The notes: generated from the letters alone by a model not told the origin. DNA of 64,000 bases from Varroa destructor (GCF_002443255.2 NW_019211456.1:40589891-40653890), one strand, 5' to 3'. Shown: positions 46,201 through 60,060, numbered from the stretch's first letter. Numbers and translations: made by a program.

Positions 46201-49200
46201 ATAGTCAGTCATTAACTGAACGGCAAAGAGATAGTCACCGTCGGCTTTGTAGTCTCGTCTCGAACCCGAGTTCGTGCTTAGCATTGAACAAAAAAAGTTT
46301 ACGTCGCTCTTAGAAGAAATAGGTCTATGTATACAATAACTGAGTGTAAAATGACTATTCGCCCTTGCATGCTTATTTCAAGACTTATCCAAACGTCAAA
46401 TCTGTTGTATCTCCGCCACTTCGTTGACCAACAACAACGTCACGTCAAATGATAAGACCCAACTTACAACGCTATTCCTGCAATATTATTTTAGCTTTTT
46501 TCTTCACATGAGACCGTTGGTGTGAATGAAGAATTTTGCAGAAAACGTTTGTTCGACTTGCCTTCTTTGTAGAAAAGCTTCAATATAGATTGACTAGCTA
46601 TTGACCATTCAAATCGGGTATGTTAGTTTATATTGGTAAGTGATAGCTATCGATCAAACTCTCTGTGTTAGGTCCGCCTTTCCTTCTTTCTTTTCTTTAT
46701 TTCGCGAGCCACTGTACGTCTCTCTTCAAGTGGATATACGCCCACAGTAGATACACCAATTGGGTACATGACTTGTCCTATACTTCGACTCGCTTGTTCC
46801 CAAGCTGTGGCTAGAAAGACAAGATCCATCTACACTGCTTGCGGAAGCGATCCTCTGTCTTAGAGTTCGCCTGCTCCGCCGCAGTGTGTCACCGTGACCC
46901 ATGGAGTTTTTCACTCGAAGCTTTTATGCCCCTGTAACGTAGCCTTCATTCACGTCGTCCATGTCTCGACCGAGCCAATCTCTGTTTTTCTGTTTCGTGC
47001 CGCGTTATCATTCTTGCAATTTTTTACCGACTATCTTTTATTGGATTAGTCGCCTTCGCTGCCCTCTTTATCCTTCTCACAGGGTATCCTTTTATGGGGC
47101 GAACGGCACAACGGATGCGTCGTCATTGTTCCTCTAGATCAGCTTAAGCGACCCAGGGCATCGCGCAGGGGTAGCGCAAGTGAATGAATGGAACAGGCTG
47201 GCAAAGATACATGAACTGATGCCGGCCCCAGCTGCCATTCATTGCAGAAGCTCCGTGCGCTGCTAGGCCAAAGCTAGCCGGGAAGTCTGGAAGGTGCTTC
47301 GCTGAGGATACGAAACGTATTCGTCCTAAGGCGACACGATAGCATCAGTAGCTACTCTGCTGTCTCATTGTTGTCTCAAACCGCAGTGTAGGTTAACGAG
47401 AATGATATCAAGTGAAAGGCAAAGGGAGTAGGGCCGATCCGATGGTTCACCCGCAAAATCAACACCACTGAGTGCCACACCGAAATGGAATCGGCTGGCT
47501 GCATGGGCAGCGGGAAACGTCGCATAAGACAGCGGCAGGTAGACAGGCAGAGCTCACGTAAAAGTCAGCCTGGCCAAGAAGACAGAAAGCGAAGTCCGCT
47601 AAGACCGGAGATGAGGTAATATCTAACAGCAGAGAGAGAGATAGAGAGAGAGCCAGTAGAATATATAGTACGGACGGTTGAGTAGCGATGCAGCGGTTGG
47701 GATAGAGACGGAAATGGGAACTGATCTGGATTGCGTCAACCACTCAGTGCCAGGACAGAGTCTGCACAATGCTCAGACTAAGTCCGTTACCTGCTCTGTA
47801 TATCTATCTAATTCGTACCTCCCTATGGTCGTGAAATTCAGATTGACACAAGCACGTAGACCTATCTATCACACGCGCACAAATGGCAAACGCGAGGCTT
47901 TCGATCACACTTATTTTTGCTATGCGTGCAGGCTCCAAAGCTCCTTGTCTGACTAAAAGATTACGCCGGCAAAATAGCTTTATAACTGAATTAGAGAAGC
48001 GGATGCACTGCTGTCAATGAATTGCTCAGATAATATCATTAAATTTATTGTTATTACTGATTTGGACATCATAAACGCATCATTACATAGGTACATGATG
48101 TGAAATCAAATGTTTCTAACATTCATGCAACAATATATATATAAATTCGTATACTTTTTAATCATTTTAATAATTAATTTAAGTTTCGTGAACAAAAGTT
48201 ATCTTAATAATTTATTTATTCTTTTTTAGCGCTTCTAGCCAAACTATGGTTAGGTTTCCCTGTTACTATCGCCATCTTTTACCTTAACATTGTAGTTAAT
48301 GCCTCACACAACAATTGGTTGCGTGGAGCTCCCATTATATGCAATACTATATACTATGTGTTCCTTTGAATATGACTATGCTTTATTGTTAAGCGAACTT
48401 TAGATGTTTTACATTATTCGCAGAGGAATATTAATACTCAGCGAATGATCTTGATAGCAAGCTGTTATAAATGTATGTTTCTGTCAAAAAGCTTGAATGC
48501 TATTTGACACAAGTGAGTAAATAATAAGCTCGGCCGAAATGGTCGACGCCTCTGGAAAGAAAGGCTCGATGATAAGGGGCAATCCTGCAGTTCTAGTGCA
48601 CATAAAGCACTGCGTTTAACTATTCTGTTGGTCTTCATACTAGGGACGAATCAGTAAGCCCTATCAGTAGAATGTGCGTCGTGGTGACCATCTTTGCACA
48701 ACGATTCATACAAAGTACCCATTGGTAGATCATGGACGGCCATAAATAATTAATTTTCTAAAGGGCTTTAGTTTGCCATGGTAGAATTATTTATTTGGTT
48801 GCATGCATCATCCGCCTATATCTCTATAGCAGTCTCAAACTTTATTAGGGGCTTTCGTTTACAATTTGGAATTGTGTTACAGCTTTAACAAAGGCCCATT
48901 TTTTCAATTTAATTTGGGTCAATATTAAGGAGTAACACGAAATTATTAGTTACTTCAAGCTGCATATCGTTATGTAAATGGGGTTGCATCAGTTCGACCC
49001 TAGCAGTGTTTATGAGCGCATAACATAGCATGACAACATTCAAATACGACCTCAGTTCTTTTTCTCAGATCTTTCATGTATGTATTTGATAAAACACTTA
49101 CATAATACAGTAGTATTCGTTCTCTTGAAAGGATCTTCAAAGCAAGACGCTTTTGCAGAGTCTTGAAAGCTTCCACTTAATGCTTCGTTTACTCGTAAAG

Positions 49201-50131
49201 CTAATCTACTACTCTTGTAGCTTACGCATCTTCATAATTCAATATATCAATGATCTACTGAAATTGTTTTGCTCATTTCTAGGTTAATGACGATGAGCTT
49301 AAATGGACGCGCGCGCTACAGGGACGCTGTTCCAATTAGAATCTTCTTGCTCATTTCCTTAATATTATCCAATAACAAAACGAACCAAATACTGCTACAT
49401 AGCACAGATCGATAAAGTTTTTTTTGAGAGTCCAATTCATAATTGTAATTAACTAATTAAATATATACTAAAGTCGCTGTTTTTCGTAGAAATACTAAGA
49501 ACGACCACTACTATTAGGTTTTTTTTTTGTTTCTTGACTCAGCTTCATTACAGCAGTGCTTTACTATTCGCTCTAGAATCGATCTCGACTCTATTTTCTT
49601 TTACGGTAATGTCTATAGTGGCCGAATTTGCAGAATTCACTAATACCCCAGCCTGCACGAAGTATGTGATGGCGCAACGACCTTTGTCATTATGGACTTG
49701 GCACCCACCTAAGTTTTTCCTACCTAACCACGCTCCTTTTGGCTAGGCCTAGGTTGCGGATCCACTAATCGGATTAACTTTACTTTCCATAATACGGATA
49801 GGTATTTAACTCAGCTTTGCCCGTCTTCATTATGTATATATATCCATACATTATGAACGATTAGATACAAAAGTAGCGGAAGTGCCATATTGGAGCCATT
49901 TTCATTATGGCTATATAGATCCTTTTCATACTAAAGCAGCAAGCAGCCATTCTATATTGTGAGCCTTTATAAGAATGCATGAAAAAGACTCCTCTAAAAA
50001 ACCTCTTAATATTAAAGACAAAATAATACCTTACCAAATTCACTTTTTGACCATTTCTCGAAAGCATGCTGCAAGCATTTCTATTAAATGTACGATATGT
50101 TTTCAATACCTTTTTCATCAAATATTATCAG

Positions 50132-50133
<2 letters not shown>
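43271..50133. other. Long non-coding stretch
   Basis: No recognisable gene. GC-richer parts at about 46700-47000 (62-codon minus frame from ATG, MKNSMGHGDTLRRSRRTLRQ onward) and 47100-47760 (94-codon minus frame whose LSLSLSLLL is only an imperfect AG repeat at about 47630-47653) lack family signatures. At about 49530-49750 both strands are open; the minus frame reads VLVNSANSATIDITVKENRV without an assignable domain. The remainder is AT-rich. Confidence 0.4.
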
Positions 50134-50178
<45 letters not shown>

Positions 50179-50192
50179 TTTTTTTTTTTTTT
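50134..50192. repeat. (TA)20 followed by a T-tract
   Basis: Alternating TA from 50134 to 50174 is followed by ATT and a run of T to 50192. Compound AT/T tracts like this often arise by slippage; no element is recognisable next to it. Confidence 0.95.
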
Positions 50193-53100
50193 CTAGATAT
50201 TACAAGTGCTCTATTTTTTGAAAGGTTACGATGCTTTTTTTCGAATAATTTTATTGTTCTTATTTGTACCTATTTAAAACTTCTAGAACAGAGACTACTA
50301 AAGGCACCAGTTGCATTTATATATACTGTGAATGCTTCTTAACAATCGCACAAACTATCGATATGATCGACTGTGAAACTTCTCAGTGAGCTCTTTCTCA
50401 AATCTATATGATGAAACATCAGCGACTTTTTTCTTTAGTAGTTAAAAAATATGACTCCATTTTTCCTTACGAATACCATTTCTATTAAACAGAATGTATT
50501 AGAGACTCGAGTAGAAAGTTAAGTGAGCATATCGGAAATAGAAGCTATCCGAAGAAAAATCTTACCGTAAAAAAAGATTACCGATAAACAACATTATCAT
50601 AATTATTTTCAGAAAATGTCCTCCTCGATTAGTATCCACAAGCCGACGCAATAATAACGTTTGCTTACGTACGTTGTCCGAATATACTACATCGAAAAAA
50701 CCGACACTTTTTAATAATTTCTTATTACGTTTCTATAGATATAGTAGCACGTTTTTTTTTTCTGTTGTGTGCGTCAAACGCTAAACTGCACACTACATGT
50801 TACTAATATGATATCAATTGGCTATGATTTGCCAACAACCCATCAAATGTAGCCACGGTGAAAGCTGTGCGATGTTCTAAATTATGATGGCTCAGAAAGG
50901 AAGCAGAGCCCCACAATAGAGCGTCAAACAATCACCTTTCGACGAAAATACGGCAAAGGATTTCGTTGCGGATAAATTTCATATTACTCTTCCATATAGA
51001 GCAAAAATGTCGAAAGCGGAAGAGGCGTTTTCTTCCAAGGTTCCGTCGCATTATTTTCCCACGCTTTTTATCGTTGTGGCAAAATGTTTAGAATGTAAAA
51101 CTTCAGATGAAAAGGCCAAGGGGTAAAAAAACAATCAACAGATAATGGCTGTGCATGCCCGTGAGGATACACATATAGACGTGTCGTATTTGGTAGCCCC
51201 TTCCTTTTCTAGAAAAATTCAAAATCGTTACTTAGCGGAGCTAGAGGATTTGTCGTCAAATTCAAGTGAGCAAATATTAGCTAGCAACCATTGTCTAACG
51301 TGTTCACTTTGGACGAACTTTCCATAAAAATTATTATCTCTTTAATTCGCTTGAAATTGGCAATTCGCGGTGTTCTGACCCACTACTCAGTTGCTGACGT
51401 AACGTAAAACAGGCTTTCCAGGATACGGGGAATACGACAGAAAAACAGCTGCAAGGATTCCGTAACGTCCTGATCACTTAATATTCTTAGACGCTAAAGG
51501 AAATCATGTCTAATTATCCTTTTTCCAAAACGCTTCTTAACTACCTTAGGTCGACGCACCATTAAAGCCAATGATAAAACCTACGAAAGCCGTGAAGTGA
51601 GAAAAAATCTGATTGGTGTTGTTTGTTTCTGAATACGCTCACCTACGCAACGGCAGGTTCTCTTCGATTTTTCAGAGATGACAAAATATACGCCCTGTAT
51701 GTAAGCGTGACTGGCCATAACCTAAAGGTGTCCCATAAAGGGTAAAATCGAATTCCTAGGTCAAAACATGGAGAGCTTTAACACGACCTTACGAGTGAAT
51801 CAGAATCGTGATCGAAGCGAATGATAGTTTTATTGATTAGACAGGTCCGCCAGGCATAACCTATCGACCTACATCAAAAATTTTATCTAAATATCTATTT
51901 TTATTCAGATGCAACTTGTGCAAAACGCTTATATGAATCACTCATAATTTTCTATATATCGCATACATACACGCAGGTTTCGATTCCATAGTTTTTTCGT
52001 CCACGGCAGTTGTGTGCTATAACTTTCCTGATTTCATTCTCTTGCTCGTAATTATCAACCTACATCATTAATTACAAAATTAATAAAAACAAACCATTTT
52101 TTTTACATTATATATTTTCTTTAGTTTTTTTTACGTCTCCCACCCTACATTATACCTACCTTTTTTAACTTTTTCGAACTAATACCTTAGTAGTAAGTAG
52201 TTTAGGTTACCCAGAAAGAACCGAGATGCTACTCTAAATGAGCTCTGCACAAAGAGTTCAGCTACTGAAAAATTGTTTCACTTTTCAAGGAATGATATCC
52301 CGAAAATGGTCTAATCGAGCGAAAGTTATTGATGGATCGTCCTTTAGTTCATATGCGATGTTCTCTATTTATACAAACATTTTAAATAGAATACAGGGAA
52401 GAATTATGCAGTACAGAAACGCGCGCAAGACTCGAGCTGAATTAGTAGAAAAATAGAAGAGGTTTTAAGTAGAACAATAGAAATTGAAAATATCATTTTC
52501 ATTGCTATGCAGATATTGCATACCGTTTGTAGAGTTACCTCTACGCGGTAAACAAATCCTAACCGACTCACGGGCGTGCGACATTGATGCATTTTTGGAG
52601 GCGAGTCATGCATTGCGGCGGTGAATATAATACCCGAGTCAGAAGGGCATAGAGCTGGATAGCCCCCGGGGCAAATTAGTGTGCTTATCTTGAGCGCAGA
52701 TTAACCAACTGACAGGTTTATACCTATATATAACCAAGCTAAAAGCTATATGGGTGCAGGGAACTACACACCTTGCACCTGCAGTATCGATATATAAAAT
52801 TTTATTTATCGACCTTTGCTAGTAATAACTGAAAACTTTAAAAAAAATTATAAGCATAGGATATCTCAACGTCAGAGAGGCTATATACAACCATGCAAAG
52901 CAGTTTGCTTCATGAGGGTTACATGAATCAAGTTTATAGAGATCATTTGAGGGTTTCGCTAAGTGTTCTAGAGATGGTACTCGGAAGCAACAAACGGTAT
53001 GACATCTATCACAGTTTCCCTGAATCTAGAGTATCTACTTCTATTGGCTCACGGAAACTTAGTAGAATCTACGGTGAAATCCATAACGGCCAAGCGAGAG

Positions 53101-53769
53101 ACAACATGTGTGTTCAACCGGTTCGTCGCCTTTCACTCGTTCTTAGTCGCACCCGAAACCAAGAAATATTCAATCAATCTCCGCGAATTTTTGCTTCCGC
53201 TTCCAAAAGCTTCTCCTGAAGGCTTTCATTTCTGGGATCTCAAATCAGCAACGTAGGCCCTCGAACAGCACTGGTAAGTCGGTTAGGGGCTACGCGAGGC
53301 GACTTCGCGTCACTATGCGTTGTCTCAGTGCTCATTTGAGGAAATGAGGCTATCATGCCATTTAATTGCTTGAAGTTTCCCTGTTCTGAGATATTCTCAC
53401 ATGGTGCGTATCCCATACATCGCGATCGGAGGTACGTTAAGATTAAACAAGCTGAGCGTGCTTGCGAGGGATAAGCGATGAGACGATTTGATCGTTTGTG
53501 GGATCAACACCGCCTTCCTACAATTTTTAGCAACGTGGGCAAAAGTTCGCAAAGAAAGAGCAACCTCAATTACAAAAACCGGTTCACACAGGGAAAAGAT
53601 GACCTGCCAAAATGCAGAGTGCCACTGGCTTTTGTCCTGCTTTTCCTTCTAAAGTTCCAGTTAGACTTGGGATTAGTCTTAAATTTGTAATTGCCGCGGA
53701 TAGCAGAGTTAGGGCTTTATATATATAAAGCATACAAGATGACTTCGACTGATCTTCTTGACCCTCATA
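50193..53769. other. Non-coding stretch
   Basis: AT-rich to about 52850. Two overlapping plus frames at 52893-53256 are both open and unidentified, and may be anti-sense shadow of the degraded 3' part of the LINE that begins at 53.8 kb. An imperfect inverted repeat (GGTGCAGGG / CCTTGCACC) lies near 52755-52782. Confidence 0.4.
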
Positions 53770-55390
53770 TTTGATCAGGGAAGCCCTTCAACAATATCGA
53801 GAATAAGAGTGGGCTTTGGTTGCCCCCTCGAGCCGGTTTAGTTTTCTGTGTGCAGGGCGAGGGTTCAGTCATTGCTATACGCAGTCAGCTATACGCGGCG
53901 TAACCAGTGCTTGATGTCAGCCATCAGGATTCTTCACGCTGCTTCTATAGAGCGTTCTTTCCGGAATCCTGTTACTCCGTTAGAATGGTGTGTATGCTTT
54001 CTAAGTAGCTGTTCGGTCTTTTGGTTAGCAAACCTGAGAGCAGATTATAACAGTCACCTGTTTTTTCACGGTTATTCACGGCCATCATGACAACACGGAT
54101 GTGCCTTCACTGGGCTGAGAATATACCATTATATAAACATTTATTAAATTGTGCTGTCCAACACGGCTCCAGAATTGCGGTGAATTTGAGATGTTCGTTG
54201 CAGACTCTATTTGGACCGGCAGCTTTCTTTTTGCGCAAGTTCCTAAGACCTGGCATTAAATTCCACACTGTAAAGTATTCCTGAAGGGTATTGCGTTGTA
54301 TTGAGATCCGCCTGCCCTCACTGCGGCGAAAAAGGCATCTCGTATGCTATCGTATCCCTTGACAATATATGAGGAACGAAGGGTTATTTAAGGTGAGTTG
54401 ATTAGCCAAACCGCTGATGATTGTTGGCCTCTCGTATAGTTAGCGCTCTTCATTGACGATTAAACGGGTCTCCACTCTTTTAACGTATTGCTACTTTTTG
54501 TTATGCATACGTTTTTCTACAGATCGTTTTGAAAATGGGTGCTCGGACTATATTTTAGCTGTAAGCCTAATCTTCCCGGCAAGGCGGCAAAGGTAATTGA
54601 ACCACTGCCTATGCTTCCAAGAAAGGCAATAAAGTTGTACTGTAGACTGGAAAATTTCAAAGATTCGGCGCATGAGTTTCAGCACGCACCTTGACAAGTA
54701 GAGGGGGAACTTGGTGGATGCGTTCCAGGAGCACGATGAAGCTTGGCGTTTGACAATCTACACAGGTGCAACCTGGGCAGTCGGGTCCATCGCCATTAGT
54801 ATGTAAGCAACAATGCTTGTGCGCTTTTACAAATAATTACTTTCACCTTGAAACTTCATCCTATCCCAAGTTACGCACGCCGCAAACATATCAATGACCA
54901 AACTTCCTGCATGTCTTAGGAAAGTCCGTATCGATGTGAGATCGACTATCCAGCTACCAAACTCCACGAGCATGTCTAAAATGGCCTAGTGTAGTAGCAT
55001 GGCCGTAATGTAGCTAGAGTGTAGCTGGACGAAACGGGCGTTGAAGTCGCTGGCAGTGAAGAGAGGCAAAATTAGATTGCATCTACTGACGAGTTTCTCC
55101 AGCAGTACGTGCGTTGTTTCCGAACCAGCCGGCCAAACATAAGCCGCTACGAGATTTAGTCGCTGGCCACGCCAGCCAATGACGTTATTCTTTACTAAAT
55201 ACGGCGCGAAGTCTCTTATCTTATGACTGCAAAAAACGGGGATGCCTTCATTAGAGTCGCCAAGTCCGTTATTCTTCATTGGAGTGCAGTGCACGGAATA
55301 GAAACGCGGTAAGTGAAAGGGCTGTTTGCCCAAGTCTCCGTTAGCACGCAAATACTTATACTGTCTGGGGCCTACGAGGGGGAGCACTAG
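53770..55390 (-). mobile_element. LINE (non-LTR retrotransposon) relic with endonuclease and reverse transcriptase
   Basis: The minus strand shows LINE ORF2 parts in order. Endonuclease: a 133-codon frame (55387-54986) with VIGWRGQRLNLVAAYVWPAG and SDFNARF, the DFN motif of apurinic-type LINE endonucleases. Its C-terminal part continues in a shifted frame as TSIRTFLRHAGSLVIDMFAA at about 54940-54870. Reverse transcriptase: LRNLRKKKAAGPNRVCNEHL with FNKCLYNGIFS (54250-54120), GFRKERSIEAA (about 53970-53940) and LFSILLKGFP (about 53810-53780). The YADD segment is not found and several stops and frameshifts are present. The arrangement fits Jockey/R1-like clades, but the exact clade is not decidable here. 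A Pro/Gln/Ser-rich frame upstream (55400-55720) may be the end of ORF1. Confidence 0.75.
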
Positions 55391-57998
55391 AGTTGCGATA
55401 CTCTCACAGTTCCCCTATATAATTTTTGGCATCTTGCCAGGGTCCGGCTCCCTGCAAGCTCCATGACCCATCTCGCGAGCGATTGCGATGACTCATGATG
55501 TTACGTATAGGAACCGGCACTTCGGTCGCCTGTCAGAGCCTTCTTCACGAAGCATCCTACCGCTGGGACGAGTGCGACCTGTGGGAAACGGCGGTTCTTC
55601 AACGGTGGCTTCGCTTGGTGCTAACTCGTTCTTTGAAGGTGATCCGGGTACTGGAATGTTCGGCTCTGCGACTCCGGTTGAGCTGCCGGGGTCTGATGTT
55701 CATTCGTCTGCTCGTATCGTTGTCACCGATGGCCCTCGGGTGAACATGTTTTTCGGTTGTCACGATTCTCATGCCTAAACGAGACTTTATTCCCCCAAAA
55801 ATGTTGTAGGTTACCTTTCCGGCCATCTCACCTGTATTGTACAGTTATACAGTCCACTTTCGGTGACCGGGCGTGGTAATGTGGAGCGCGAAACATTTCG
55901 TATTCTCTTGAATTGCTTGATTTACAGTTATTAAACGCTTTGTAGCCCTGGCCGACGAGGGCAATAGAGAGCAAATAGACTTCTGACCCTGGGCGCGGGA
56001 TAATTAACGTCTCCGAAAAATTCCCCATCTTACTGAATCTGATGCATTCATGATAACCTGCTTATAAAACTACCGCGACTAGTCTATCGATACTGTCAAT
56101 ATACTTCTCTGCTTCGCCAGCGACACTATCGAGGTTTGTTCTCAGGGCCGCACAAATGATCACAGACATTTATTTAGAAAAATCTGTCAGCACGGTGCTG
56201 AGGGGCTGTACTATATTATCGTCGATCCTTAGCGCTGGTTTCCGTAGCGTCCCGAAATATCTCGGGAGTGTCTTACATTTCACAGTCAGGCTCCATTACC
56301 GATGTCACATATTTCAGGTTCGCTTATAGGTTTGATATTTGCACCTCCAGTTCTATTATTTGATGAACGTCACGAGACCAGTTAACTTATTGTTTAGCAC
56401 ACACGTCTTGTTCTGCTGATTAGTCTGATGTTGGCACTGCGCATACCCTGTAACGCCATTTGTCGGCTGAGTTGATTGCTAAAATCGCTAGTCGTGCAGG
56501 CGACACGTTCTGGATCAGAATTTTTTAGTACTTTTAGCCGGTTGTACAAAGCATCGTGCCAATACTTGTACCATTTAATGATTTGACACTCGTTCGACCC
56601 CCATAATCTTTGATATGGCGTTTTGCAAGACAGGAACTTCATACAGGCTCAAAACCCATATAAATGAGGTCAAATCAAGGTGTGGATTATCAAGAAGCTG
56701 TACCTTAGCGGTCGATTAACTTCTTTCTTACTTAGAATGCGAAACTTGTAGAGCAAGCGTCAACGTGTCAGTCAATACTAACTACTAATTCAAACACTAT
56801 CTTAGAGAAGAGCGGCAATTTCTGTAACGTCATTAGGGCACAAGCAGGCATAGCGAGCACAACATATCCTGGCCTGGTGGTGGATGACTGACGGCTGCTT
56901 CGTTGCATTCAACCAGCTACACAGAATTACACAACTTGCGTCAATACGAAAAAAAATATGATTTTCCTTATTATTGTTGTAAAACTTGGCTTTCGCGTTG
57001 CCTTCAGGTCCTAAATTCACGTTTTCTAGTTCTGGTTTGCTTATTGCTCTATTTTTGCTCTAATCATTACTCGGTATCCGATCATTATCTCTCTGTTACG
57101 ATGTACGCGGTAGTCTGAGATCCCTAATAGATAATTTACTCTATTCACTTGATCATCTTAGCCTAATTGTAGTGTTCGTTTAATAAGTAAAGGAGCAAAT
57201 AACGCACTTAAAAAGCTATCGCTTAATTTTGATATTCCTACGTTTACATAGTATTGTAGTCTTTTCAATAAGTTCACCAAAAGCAATACTACCAGGCGGC
57301 CAATAATGAACCAGGTGCGTGTTACATGTATCATACGAGCTCTCAGCTGGGCACACTTAATCCATTTGACTGGGAACCAATTAATGCAGGTTTAATTTAT
57401 ATCAACAGTTGGTTCGAGCTTCGATACCCAGCCTGAACGTTCCTTAGCAATTAGCAAGTTTTGTTTGGCCTACGATCGCTCTGAATGAACTAGAGCTCAG
57501 CAGTCGTTCAAGATCTAAGCACTGACGTAGATAAGCTGAAACAAGGTTTCAACGCGTTTTTTCCTGCATGAGAATTTGTTTCAGTACCATAAGTATTCTT
57601 TATCCGAAAGCTAAGATATCTGCCTAAGAATTCAAAGGTGGCTTTTATACGATCCTGGACTCTTTATGCTCTTCGATTTTAGCATTAAGGAAGCAGAATG
57701 TTGCAAACAATATAACACAGAATGATACTAGCAAATTTCAATGTTGAATAATTGTTTTGAAGCAATTGGGTTTTGTTTGAGTACATAATTGCATTCGTCA
57801 CAGTAGAACGAAGGCTACTGAAAATAGGCCACTGTCAGACACGTACACCAATGATATCAAGATCTATGTGAAAGGCAAAACTAGTAAAGGCGTGCAGTAC
57901 GTCCAATAGATAGACCGTTCGGCGTGTAAAAGACACGATACGCAGTGTGTTAACCTTGAAACATTTGCGACAACACTGTGCATGCAGGATAGCAGACC
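55391..57998. other. Possible LINE 5' portion, then non-coding DNA
   Basis: At 55400-55830 both strands have open frames; the minus frame rich in Gln, Pro and Ser (EHQTPAAQPESQSRTFQYPD) suits a LINE ORF1 to ORF2 linker. Beyond 55.9 kb nothing is recognised; the 82-codon minus frame 56394-56642 has no family match by eye. Confidence 0.35.
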
Positions 57999-58266
57999 TT
58001 AACTGGGGCAGTATTCTACGAAGATCCGGCTGTAGTGCTTCATAGAGGCCTCTAATTTCATATTCCCATATGAAGCGTGGTACTCATGGTTGTCAGAATT
58101 TGATGAAATATCATATAATTCTTTAGTTGTATCCGAATTAATATATTGTGCGCGCATATAGGTCGCTAAACATTCGCGTAGTACTGATATTTGAGTCCTA
58201 ATTTCGCGAAGGTAGTTCGTGATGAAAGGCTTTGCCACTTCCTCGTCGTTAGAGAAAATAATTTAA
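57999..58266 (-). CDS. Unidentified open frame, possible terminal exon
   Basis: A minus frame is open from just after a TAA near 58267 and ends in TAA at 57999-58001. It reads IIFSNDEEVAKPFITNYLRE, then IRTQISVLRECLATYM, and ends IFVEYCPS. The composition (acidic, Tyr and Ser, no long Lys/Ile/Asn runs) looks protein-like although the DNA is AT-rich. A neighbouring minus frame (58357-58166) could be joined by one frameshift, which would suggest a decayed gene or transposon. I recognise no domain; chance is a real alternative. Confidence 0.22.
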
Positions 58267-58789
58267 GGAACAACTTCTCGATCCAGGCCACGGAGGTTGG
58301 CATCACTGGTCTTATAAGTCCTGCTTCTACTTGGTGTATGGCTTTCAATATTTTCATGACAATAACTATCGAGTTTATAATGTGCTATTCCTTTGTTAAA
58401 GAAAGAACGTGTCCTGAAATTTTTCCTTAAAATAGCGGCAATTTCATTTCAGCGGAAGATTAAAATCGATATGTACTGACTCAGTGGGAACAAATTGCTA
58501 CACCGGCTCGACTGATTTGATTATCTTACTTGCAAATAATACTGAAACTTATCCGATAATATGGTATCAAGTTAAAATGATTCGTTATGAGAACGACGTG
58601 TCCATTGGCAAACTCCAACCAAACATTGGCCTACTCTAATCGTAGTAATCAAAACCACTTTTAGTGTCAATATGCATCGTATGCATGCTCATATTAACTA
58701 TGCTTCGAATTATGTGATCGGACGATAATTATCCTTCAGTCGAGGCTGGAGAGCGGACTATTCGACGTAACAGCCAGGAAACGCGGTCA

Positions 58790-60060
58790 TCTTTGTTAGT
58801 GTCAACGGACTTCCGTTGTCCTCATGCCGTTTGGCCGGCTGTCCCTTTACCTTCCCCACGTTGTATTTTTTCCTTCGTCCGGTTTCGTCCGTCAATAGAG
58901 TTACTGAAGCGAGGCAGGCGTAGGATTAGGGACGCGCGAATTCTCATCGAAGTGCCTCTCCAACACAGAGAAAATTTACCCTTAGCACCGCCACCCAACG
59001 ACCATCGCCGCGGTCCGCTACCGCTTTCAGTTCCGCCCTATAGCCAAGCAGACCGCTCCTCCAGAGGCAACGACCAATGGATGGAGAGAAGCCCTTCATT
59101 ACAAATAGGAGAAAGAGTCATTACAGGACCGACAACCCTACGAAGCCCACCGATGGTCGCGATGGCCCAATCGGCTTCTCAGACCACAAATAGATACATG
59201 TGTATGTGTATATATATGTACATCACTAGCTAGCACGCTCACGTAATAAGTTGTTGGCGCTACGTTGCTAACTGGCGGTCGTTTGGGCAAGGCGTCCGAG
59301 TCAGCTCCATCGCCACTGCTACTATCAGTCCAACTAAAACCAAAGTGTACAGTGCCCCATCGCTGGCCTATCGTTCTCGCTCCTTCAATCTCACGCATTC
59401 ACTCTTCCCTCTCTGTCTCTGACGTCCGCCGTTACTTAGCTTGAATCGACGCTGGTCGTTGCAACGGTTTGTTGAGCCTTCTGCAACGTCTTCTTTTCGA
59501 GTGCACTGCTGATGGCAATGGCAGCCACGCCGACGACGGCACCGACTAGCGGAAAGAATTCTCTACCGCTCTCCTTCAGTCAGCACAAGGGGCACGAATA
59601 AACGGATCAAATGGATGGCTAGCTGCTCGGTCTTCCAGCCGGCCCGTTGACTGCAGTGTTCGAAATGGCCCTAACGAGCCCACTAACACCTGCAGCACAC
59701 TTTGCGCACAAATCCTGTCACTACTAGGAATAGGGGGTCGCCGTAAGGAGAACCATAGTAAAAAGACTCGCCAATCGGTGTCTTTATGTCCAACGGCGCT
59801 GCCGCAGCACTCAGCCACTACACAGGCGATGCGGGGTGAACCAACGACAGCCGTGGCGGCTACTAGAACCTGCAGCAGAGCATGCTGCAACTGGTCTGCT
59901 AACGGGTCGCTGTTGCCGCTACCCCTAGGCCTTCTCCTTCGTAATGCCTTGTGTTAATGCAGCAATTCAACAGCGTTCCGATCCTCATGGCTCGCAAAGG
60001 CCCGAGCTTATCATTTCATAGGGAAACTTTGGCCGTTGCGTTGGGATGGTAACCTTTCCC
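58790..60060. other. GC-richer island, possible promoter or 5' exon region
   Basis: For about 1.3 kb the base composition shifts clearly toward GC, with frequent CG dinucleotides, against AT-rich flanks. Several frames are long: plus 58793-59233 (146 codons, Pro/Arg/Ser-rich) and minus 59576-59890 (104 codons, starting MQHALLQVLVAATAVVGSPR, signal-peptide-like). On the minus strand 59576-59436 reads REFFPLVGAVVGVAAIAISS and ends in TAA, with a membrane-type segment. None matches a family I know. The composition suggests an unmethylated promoter or 5' UTR exon, or a gene recently arrived from another context. Confidence 0.35.

Noticed and set aside
47459..47743. 94-codon minus frame with signal-peptide look and Cys-rich end
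   Set aside because: The hydrophobic LSLSLSLLL is merely the translation of an AG-type repeat; no promoter or family support.
57400..57440. tRNA-like GGTTCGAGC stretch
   Set aside because: No matching acceptor stem or anticodon arm could be built around it; the same holds for similar GTTCGA stretches at 12350, 30565 and 48990.
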